Positions 7,054-12,437 of a stretch of DNA of 12,437 nucleotides are shown here, one piece after another. Made by a program: the position numbers and the translations under genes. Source of the stretch: Stephanodiscus triporus (Eukaryota > Bacillariophyta > Thalassiosirophyceae > Thalassiosirales > Thalassiosiraceae); contig JALLAZ010000733.1 of assembly GCA_036939755.1 (NCBI GenBank), positions 1 through 12,437 on the forward strand, in the 5' to 3' direction. The notes under the pieces were generated by a model. That model saw only the letters and a program-made list of their open reading frames with translations. It was not told where the DNA came from and made no database searches. Each line of letters opens with the position of its first letter. Within the stretch, counting starts at the first letter, position 1.

Positions 7054-7797
7054 ATGCCATCGCTGATATTGGTTCTCGGTGCTCCCAACGAAAATGCTCA
7101 CGCTAGCGGCACCATTGACGCGAAGCGGGATACCGACGGAGAAACAGGAACGCATCGCGACGATTCGAAGAACGCTAAGAATGTCACCTCCGTATCCAGC
7201 GCCACTAAGGATTCATTCGATGCTACGGCCAAGTTTGGGGTCTGCACCATGGAACCGAAAAAGAGGAAGAGGACGCGATCCATCCTGGCGCAGTTGAATG
7301 ACGCCGTCGACGATGCCGGGGAGCGTTGTTTCGTCGCAGATCTTGGCGACGACTATGACGACGCTTCCATCGACAATGACGCGATGGATCGAGAGAGGGA
7401 AAGCTCCATAAAGGCCGCGTCCGATGCCAATAATCCCAAGGGGCGCAATAAGAAGGTATCCAAGAAGAGGACGATTCTCGATTTCTACTCCTCCGTGACG
7501 CACAAGGAGGATACCGGCGCGCAGAGCGATTGCGAGTCCACCACGAAGGTCATCGAGAAGAAGAGGCCGAGCAAGGCGGCAAAGTTCGTCGCGCTCAACG
7601 AGGACGCCAGGCCGATACACGTGCACATCCCGTTCGCGGGAGAGGATAAGAATTCGGCGGTATCCATCGAGGCGCATTGCGTCGAGAGCAAATACGACTT
7701 CAGCGGGGAGCCGCTAATATTGAAAGGTGAATACCCTCGCGAATCGAAGACTTCCATCGCGCGATTTCTTTCGGGCTTCGGGAGATTCTGTCTGTAG
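7054..7797 (+). CDS. Nuclear-type protein with SV40-like NLS and PIP-box-like motif
   Basis: An unspliced frame of 247 residues. I do not recognise the full-length family. A strong monopartite NLS, PKKRKR, lies at 68-73, and further basic patches occur at 131-139 and 168-175. Residues 138-145 read KRTILDFY. This fits the PCNA-interacting (PIP) pattern Q-x-x-[ILM]-x-x-[FY]-[FY] except that Lys replaces Gln, and it resembles the motif of human p21. The flanks are basic and disordered, as is usual for such motifs. The rest is Asp/Ser/Lys-rich, with a possibly folded C-terminal part (176-247). A role in replication or repair through PCNA is inference only. The start at 7054 gives the longest frame; Met66 just before the NLS is an alternative. 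The first ten residues resemble the beginning of a DUF218 protein, but nothing else does. Convergent with the gene ending at 8208. Confidence 0.65.
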   Translation: MPSLILVLGAPNENAHASGTIDAKRDTDGETGTHRDDSKNAKNVTSVSSATKDSFDATAKFGVCTMEPKKRKRTRSILAQLNDAVDDAGERCFVADLGDDYDDASIDNDAMDRERESSIKAASDANNPKGRNKKVSKKRTILDFYSSVTHKEDTGAQSDCESTTKVIEKKRPSKAAKFVALNEDARPIHVHIPFAGEDKNSAVSIEAHCVESKYDFSGEPLILKGEYPRESKTSIARFLSGFGRFCL

Positions 7798-8207
7798 GAA
7801 TGAACGTACCCTCGCGCCGCACTCTCGCTTGCGCTCGAAATCACTATCACTTGAAGGACAGTAGAAAGACACTGCTAAAACGCAAGGTCGTGTCTTTTAC
7901 TTAGAAAAAGAAAGGCTCGTCAACAGTTGTATCCGGCTTCGAAGTGAAAGATGTCAAAGGAGGGTACCCCATTATTTCGAGGAATGATGCTCGTCAACAG
8001 TTGTATCTATTAATAATCTTACACAAGAACATCGATGGGGCCAGGCTTTGCAAAATTTTTATAGTCATATGTCAACCCCACGTCTCTATCATCTTTGCCT
8101 AAAAAGTAAACATCTTCAACCCCAGTGGCAAATAAGTCATTCCATTCATGGGTGTAGTGAGTCTCCTTTTCCGATTTCTCCCTTCCTGATCATGCGGTCG
8201 CGCTCAG
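7798..8207. other. Convergent intergenic region with a 19-bp direct repeat
   Basis: This gap lies between the 3' ends of the PIP-box gene (7797) and the minus-strand gene (8208), and must hold both terminators or poly(A) sites. The only clear structure is a perfect direct repeat at 7915 and 7989. No gene is seen. Confidence 0.5.
7915..8007. repeat. Perfect 19-bp direct repeat, 74-bp offset
   Basis: GCTCGTCAACAGTTGTATC occurs at 7915-7933 and again, without mismatch, at 7989-8007. The sequence between the copies does not obviously repeat further. Confidence 0.8.
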
Positions 8208-9458
8208 TTAGATACTACATGTATCGTTTTCCTCCGTCTGACTACGAGTCCGGGGCCTTTTGGTGGACTGAGACTCCTCTACCGATGCCCTCCTCCCACG
8301 TGCCCCCGGCCCTCCCTCGGGAGACTTGGCCCTCGCCGCCCCCGTCGACGATGACTTCGGCTTCTTCCCTCCCTCGGCCTTGGAAAGCTTGGCATTCATA
8401 ATTTTTTCTTTCACCTCAAGGTCTGACGCCGCCGCCTTGCCATTCGGCTTTTCCTCGATCATCACATTGCCGTCGCGTTTCTCCGGCGTCTTCTCGGCGA
8501 GTGCCCTCTTCCTCCCCCTTCCCTGCTGCTGCTGAGTCTTGGTGATCCTCGGAGGCCGTTGGCACTTTTTTGCAGACGTCGCCGACGGACGAATATGGAG
8601 CGAGTCTTCCGTCGATTTCGCACCGCCGGGCGTGAGAGGGACGACGGGCGCAGAAGCCGATGGAGTCGGGGAGGATGATCTCGGCGACCCACCCCCCCGC
8701 AATAAATTAGCCAAGTTCAATCTAGATGTTAGTTCGTCGATCGCTTCGATCGTGGATCGACCTTGGATTTGAGCCTTCCGGAACGCGGCGGATACGGTCA
8801 TGACTCTTGTGGCATCTTCCAAGCTGATGCCCAGAGTTTCCATGGTTTGAAAAATCTATGAGAATAAACAAAAAGAGCTGGTTAGAAATATTCACTCTTT
8901 CGGGGGGGTAATAGGATCCTCGGCCAAAACGCCCGTTCCGCGTTCCGCGGATCAGTCGGTGATGGGCGGCGTAGGGAGGAGGGGTCTGCCCAAGAGAGAA
9001 AAACTTCGACTTATTCGCCCCAGCCAATGCAACCCTCCCTCCCCCAGCTCTCCTTCGCGAGAACAAAAAAATCGCGAACATTGAAGACCCACCTCCTCTT
9101 CATCCGGAGCGCAACCATCGGCGATCTCATTCAATAATTCGACAGAAGCTCTTTCGCGCCCTTGACCCCGTTCAAGCAAGGTGCGGACTCCCTTTGAGAG
9201 CGCCGAGGTGTAACGCGTCTTCGCCTCCTCCTCCGTGGCCGAGGGAGGCAAGCCGGGGACGGGTGCAGATCGCACGCCATCTTGAGAGGACGCCTCGTCA
9301 TTCGGTGGGGAGGAGGGTGCTGTCTTGATTGCAGTCATTATTTTGTTGGTATTTATGCTGCTTCCAGGCATCGGCATCCGTCCCTCTTCGGGCCGATCAC
9401 GGCACTGCGCACGTACGCCTGCGCGCCGTTGCTTCGGTGGTTTTGAGAATTCTGTCAT
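8208..9458 (-). CDS. Hypothetical protein: helical domain plus basic disordered tail, probably nuclear
   Basis: Two exons on the minus strand, 9458-9093 and 8855-8208, join in phase 0 to 337 residues. I do not recognise the family. Residues 1-80 are Ser/Pro-rich and disordered. About 81-174 is predicted helical, with RYTSALSKGVRTLLERG, ELLNEIADG, then EIFQTMETLGISLEDATRV, and FRKAQIQGRSTIEAIDELTSRL. The intron falls inside this domain, and joining it gives continuous helix-like sequence, which supports the splice. The tail (175-337) is disordered, Lys/Arg-rich, has a QQQQ run, and ends with the NLS-like TKRPRTRSQTEE. The composition suggests a DNA- or chromatin-associated protein; this is inference. 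The frame is open upstream to a Met at 9593 (382 residues), and later Mets at 9377 and 9338 are also possible. I chose 9458 because the sequence beyond it is less protein-like. Confidence 0.65.
8856..9092 (-). other. Intron of the 8208-9458 gene (237 nt)
   Basis: On the minus strand the donor is GAG/GTGGGT at 9093/9092 and the acceptor is CTCATAG/ATT at 8856/8855. It joins DEEE to IFQTMETLG. The second exon is thus read four codons before its first Met (8843), a sign that this Met is internal. The intron includes a G-run (read on the minus strand as a C-run) and T-rich stretches. Confidence 0.7.
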
Positions 9459-9593
9459 GTTCGGTTCTGTCTGCGGTTTTAGGGGGCTGGCCCCGCCGCA
9501 TCTCGTGGGGGCCGCCAACGACGTTCTTCGGTGGGGAGAAAATGCTGAACTTTTCCCCCGGGGGTGAAAAAAAAGCGTGTGGAGCAATAGCAT

Positions 9594-10154
9594 TCAGGAC
9601 ACCCCAGTAGATGGGACTTCTTGTGTATTAACTTATTTGATACGATACTAGTTCGTATGTAGACATGTACAGGGGTTTACCTCTTACTAAAACAACCACC
9701 CCTTGCCTTCCGTCATCAAACCATTTCGAGACAATTTTTCTCTCGGTGCGTACATGGTAACCAAGCGATTGTCGGCTTGACGAGGCGAGGCGGACAGCCT
9801 CATTGACAGTAGCGTGGTTACGGTTTGCCTGTAATGGCAATAGATGGGACGGGTGGTTTAGTTTCGTCGAATTCTTGGGTTGGATCGGCCTGGCGGTGAA
9901 TTCATGAGTGTTATGAGTTCGGAGATCGATGGCGTCGTCGTGAAGGGTGCTGATTGGAGTGCGGCAGCGCTATACTGGATCAAAGGGCTTCCTTCTGTCC
10001 GCGCCGGCCTTAATCAAACGCGTTTCATGCCTGTAATGCAGTGTTGTCAAGGACGATGATTGTACCTTTATCTCCAACGGATGTGTCATCTCATCTCTTA
10101 TCGATTCCCTCTCTTCGCCGCACTTGCAGTTTGATTTCTCTATATAATTCAAAA
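9594..10154. promoter_or_regulatory. Divergent region upstream of eL31, no supported gene
   Basis: It lies between the minus-strand gene (start 9458, or 9593 if extended) and eL31 at 10155. A TTGCAG at about 10126-10131 and a pyrimidine-rich tract precede the eL31 start, so a 5'-UTR intron is possible. TATATAA at 10141-10147 is only 8 nt from the ATG, too close for a usual TATA box. A 51-codon frame at 9904-10059 is too short and featureless to call. Confidence 0.4.
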
Positions 10155-10496
10155 ATGGCCCCCAACAAACCTGACCTCGTCAGCAGGGATTACACCATCC
10201 ACCTGGCGAAGCGCACCCACAAAACCACTTTCAAGGCAAAGACGCCCAAGGCCATCAAGGCCATCAAGAAGTTCGCAGAGGAAATGATGAAGACGACCGA
10301 CGTCCGAATCGACCCAAAAGTCAACAAATACATTTGGAAGCAGGGCGTGAGGAACCCGCCAAAGCGTATCCGGGTGAGGTTGAGCAGGAAGCGAAACGAA
10401 GATGAGGATGCCGCAGAGAAGCTGTACACGCTCGTCCAACTTGTTGAGGTCAGCAGTTTCAAGGGTCTTCAGACTGAGAATGTTGATTCGGCATAG
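10155..10496 (+). CDS. RPL31: 60S ribosomal protein eL31
   Basis: This unspliced 113-residue protein matches eL31 along its whole length, compared with about 120-125 residues in most eukaryotes. Recognisable blocks are SRDYTIHLAKRTH near the N-terminus, the Lys-rich KTPKAIKAIKKFAEEMM, DVRIDPKVNKYIWKQGVRNPP, RIRVRLSRKRNEDEDA, LYTLVQLVEVSSFKGLQTENVD. The protein sits on the large ribosomal subunit near the exit tunnel, where it contacts rRNA and helps dock factors that meet the nascent chain. The start at 10155 is in an AAAAATGGCC context and gives the normal eL31 N-terminus. The frame runs open back to 10041, but that stretch does not match the family and would be 5' UTR. A ribosomal protein gene is expected to be strongly expressed. 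Confidence 0.97.
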   Translation: MAPNKPDLVSRDYTIHLAKRTHKTTFKAKTPKAIKAIKKFAEEMMKTTDVRIDPKVNKYIWKQGVRNPPKRIRVRLSRKRNEDEDAAEKLYTLVQLVEVSSFKGLQTENVDSA

Positions 10497-11230
10497 ATAC
10501 CATGATAGTAACGATAATGTTTGATACCGCCCGCTTCACGCCCACAAGGCTTATCGTTCTTGATGCATTATTGTTATTCTTGACGAAACATTCAGCCTGG
10601 TTAGTCGTTTCTGGGTCATTATCTATGAAACATGTGCCGTCAATGAAGTTCTCTAGCGAAAATTTTTCTGCCATGCCAAATTCCAGATAAACGTCGTGGT
10701 TATTCTGTGGTCACACTGCCCGCGCTTTAACTAAGTTTTTGATGACCTCAACAGCGGAGGAAAATCAATTGATCATTGTTGGAGTCCTGTTGAGCAGCAA
10801 TAATACTTACCTTCCAGTTAGACTAAAACAATTGCAGTCCAATATTTTTCGCAAAAATGTTTTTTCGCCATAGCACCGTCCCCACACATAAAGCACACAG
10901 CCAGAATACCTTTTGCCTTCTTACTCCATTTGCTGCTTCTTTTCGTGACTTCCTTTGTCCAGTGCAATCCATGCATAACGTTTCTTTCTCCCATCTAGGC
11001 GGCCACCATCGTCAGTGATGGAAGCATTTCCATCATCAGCACAGAAGTGTGGAAAAAGGGAATGGGGCGGACAATGTGCCATTTTTTAGTCTGTGTTGGA
11101 GGATCAAATGGCAGAAGGCTTGGTTTGTAACATGTTGGGGAGGATGATGCATGTCCTAACTTTTGACAATGCCTCCAAGAAACGAGTAGAATATGAAATA
11201 ATTCAAGACTGGAGGAGCACTTGGACCAGA
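10497..11230. other. AT-rich intergenic sequence, no gene seen
   Basis: The base composition drops after eL31 and no open frame has protein character. The only local structure noted is a perfect hairpin at 11016-11035 (TGATGGAA, loop GCAT, TTCCATCA). The eL31 3' UTR and poly(A) site must lie in the first part. Confidence 0.5.
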
Positions 11231-11400
11231 TGGGATGGTTTGATTCTATTGAAGTTGAAGCAGGGTAGACAAAATAGCTCAATGCTTTTGAAAGTAGGTA
11301 GATGGAGAGTGGCTTAATGCTTTTGAGGCAGAGTGGATGAGGTGGAATAATACTTTATAAGAGAAGCATAGACAGAGTGCTAAATGCTTTGGAGCAGTGC
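11231..11400. repeat. Degenerate 33-35 bp tandem repeat
   Basis: About five diverged copies begin at 11231, 11266, 11299, 11334 and 11369. The better copies share TAGA, a GAG-rich stretch, and the core AATGCTTTTGA followed by GCAG (for example at 11281, 11316 and 11382). The third-from-last and last copies are closest. The reading frame is not kept. Confidence 0.6.
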
Positions 11401-11767
11401 TTTTTGACTAGGCTATAATATTTGAATGACTTCAAAAAAGAGCCAATGGAGAAGAATATCACTTATCTTAGTGCAGAGAATGCCTTTTGCTATTTGAGTT
11501 GGAAGTCTTGAAAATTCATGTAGCTCTATGCTACAATAATCTTCATACAAGTTGCCAAATATTATGATAAATTGAATTTTAATGATGTGACAGCTTGAGT
11601 GTTCTCAAAACATGCAACTGCTTGCTATAAATCTCACCAAAACATGCAAATTATCCTTTTTTTTAGTTAGATACAACTTGAAAATGGGGTGATTAATTTC
11701 AGTAACAACAATAGATGATAATAATGAAATCAGTCTTCAACCATTCTCAACATAACATAACTCCGGA
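11401..11767. other. AT-rich spacer between two repeats
   Basis: I see no gene, RNA or clear repeat in this stretch between the 35-bp repeat and the satellite. It contains T-runs and scattered short AT-rich words only. Confidence 0.5.
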
Positions 11768-12437
11768 AAGTGTGGTGGTGTGATAATGGTGAAACAGCGT
11801 GATGACGGATCCATATCCCCATCCACAGCATATGAAGGATGTCAAATGCCTTCTATAAGTTTGGAGTGAGAGTGGGATCCATTCCAAATGGGTTACTTGT
11901 TTGAGCATCAACCACTTCACAATGGCTTCATTTGGTGCCAAGCATTGAGACCCAGGATTCCAGACACCTTTCCAAATCTTGACTGACAATTGTGAGGGTA
12001 ATGCCATGATTAATGATGATGGATCCATATCCCCATCCACAGCATACAAAGAATTTCAAACACCTTTCATATACTTGAAAATGGAGGGGATGAGGGATCC
12101 ATTCCACGTGGGTTTGGAGCATCAACCACATCACGATGGCTTCATTTGGCACCGAGCATTAATAATGCAGGATTCAGGCCAAATTTCCAAATCTGGGCCG
12201 ACAAGTGTGGCAGTGCAGTAATGGCATGATGATGGCCCATCCACAGCATTTGAAGGATGTCAAACACCTGTCATATGTCTGAAGTGGAAGTGGGATCCAT
12301 GCCACATGGGTTTGGAGCATCAACCACTTCACAATGGCTTCATTTGGCCCCAAGCATTGACCGAGGATATTTCCCAACTTCTCAAATCTGACTGACAATA
12401 ACCAGCAGTAATGGCATGATGATGGATCCATATCCCC
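11768..12437. repeat. Satellite-like tandem repeat, 190-214 bp unit, continuing past the window
   Basis: The landmark GGATCCATATCCCC occurs at 11807, 12021 and 12424, with a shortened version near 12234. A partial earlier unit starts near 11768. Units share CATCCACAGCAT, a GGGATCCATTCCA block, and GAGCATCAACCAC followed by GGCTTCATTTGG. Spacing between units is 214, about 213, and about 190 bp. Roughly three units are in view, with about 75-85 percent identity by eye. The last landmark falls on the final base, so the array continues. Possible identities are a centromeric, subtelomeric or element-derived satellite. Confidence 0.8.

Noticed and set aside
7054..7086. Similarity of the first residues (MPSLILVLGAP) to the start of DUF218/YdcF-like proteins
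   Set aside because: Only about ten residues agree and the remaining 237 do not resemble that fold.
7213..7677. Minus-strand frame of 154 codons opposite the PIP-box gene
   Set aside because: The plus-strand frame has an NLS, a PIP-like motif and a realistic composition; the minus-strand frame has none of these.
9608..9850. TAGATGGGAC at 9608 and 9841 as a possible target-site duplication around a 223-bp insertion
   Set aside because: Ten-base repeats at this distance are expected by chance, and the enclosed sequence has no terminal inverted repeats or other element features. The minus-strand 70-codon frame inside it is not convincing.
9904..10059. 51-codon plus-strand frame upstream of eL31
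   Set aside because: Too short, with no recognisable motif, and it overlaps the probable eL31 promoter.
1..12437. CRISPR arrays, bacterial operons, rRNA genes or an intact transposon
   Set aside because: No regular repeat-spacer pattern, no rRNA-like sequence and no transposase or reverse transcriptase were seen; the introns and eL31 show a eukaryotic nuclear genome.

Overview
The window looks like nuclear DNA of a protist, most plausibly a photosynthetic stramenopile such as a diatom. This is an inference. It rests on short phase-0 GT-AG introns (89 to 237 nt), compact intergenic gaps, Asp/Glu/Ala-rich disordered proteins, and one protein whose N-terminus looks like a diatom bipartite plastid presequence (signal peptide ending just before a Phe). 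GC content switches sharply: genes from about 2.1 to 10.5 kb are GC-rich, while both flanks (1-2.1 kb and 10.5-12.4 kb) are AT-rich, gene-free and full of repeats.

Layout. 1-2151: no convincing gene; holds a cluster of TACTTAA motifs ending in a 16-bp palindrome, a 144-nt foldback hairpin, and a degenerate GGATAA-containing tandem repeat. 2152-2697 (-): unrecognised secreted or plastid-targeted protein. 3094-4214 (+): two-exon nucleotide-sugar transporter of the SLC35A type. 4419-5672 (-): DNAJC17/Cwc23-like J-domain plus RRM protein. 5962-6698 (+): three-exon acidic disordered protein with a tandem NAGNAG acceptor. 7054-7797 (+): nuclear-type protein with an SV40-like NLS and a p21-like PIP-box. 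8208-9458 (-): two-exon unrecognised protein with a helical segment and a basic disordered tail. 10155-10496 (+): ribosomal protein eL31. 10497-12437: no gene; a degenerate 35-bp repeat and then a 190-214 bp satellite that runs off the window end.

The genes alternate in strand. This gives divergent pairs (2697/3094, 5672/5962, 9458/10155) and convergent pairs (4214/4419, 7797/8208). They do not form one pathway. A loose nuclear or RNA theme covers the DNAJC17-like protein, the acidic protein, the PIP-box protein and the basic-tailed protein, but nothing shows that they work together. I do not see a clear new multi-gene system. The best candidates for new biology are the foldback hairpin, the PIP-box protein, the two unrecognised genes, the NAGNAG site and the terminal satellite.
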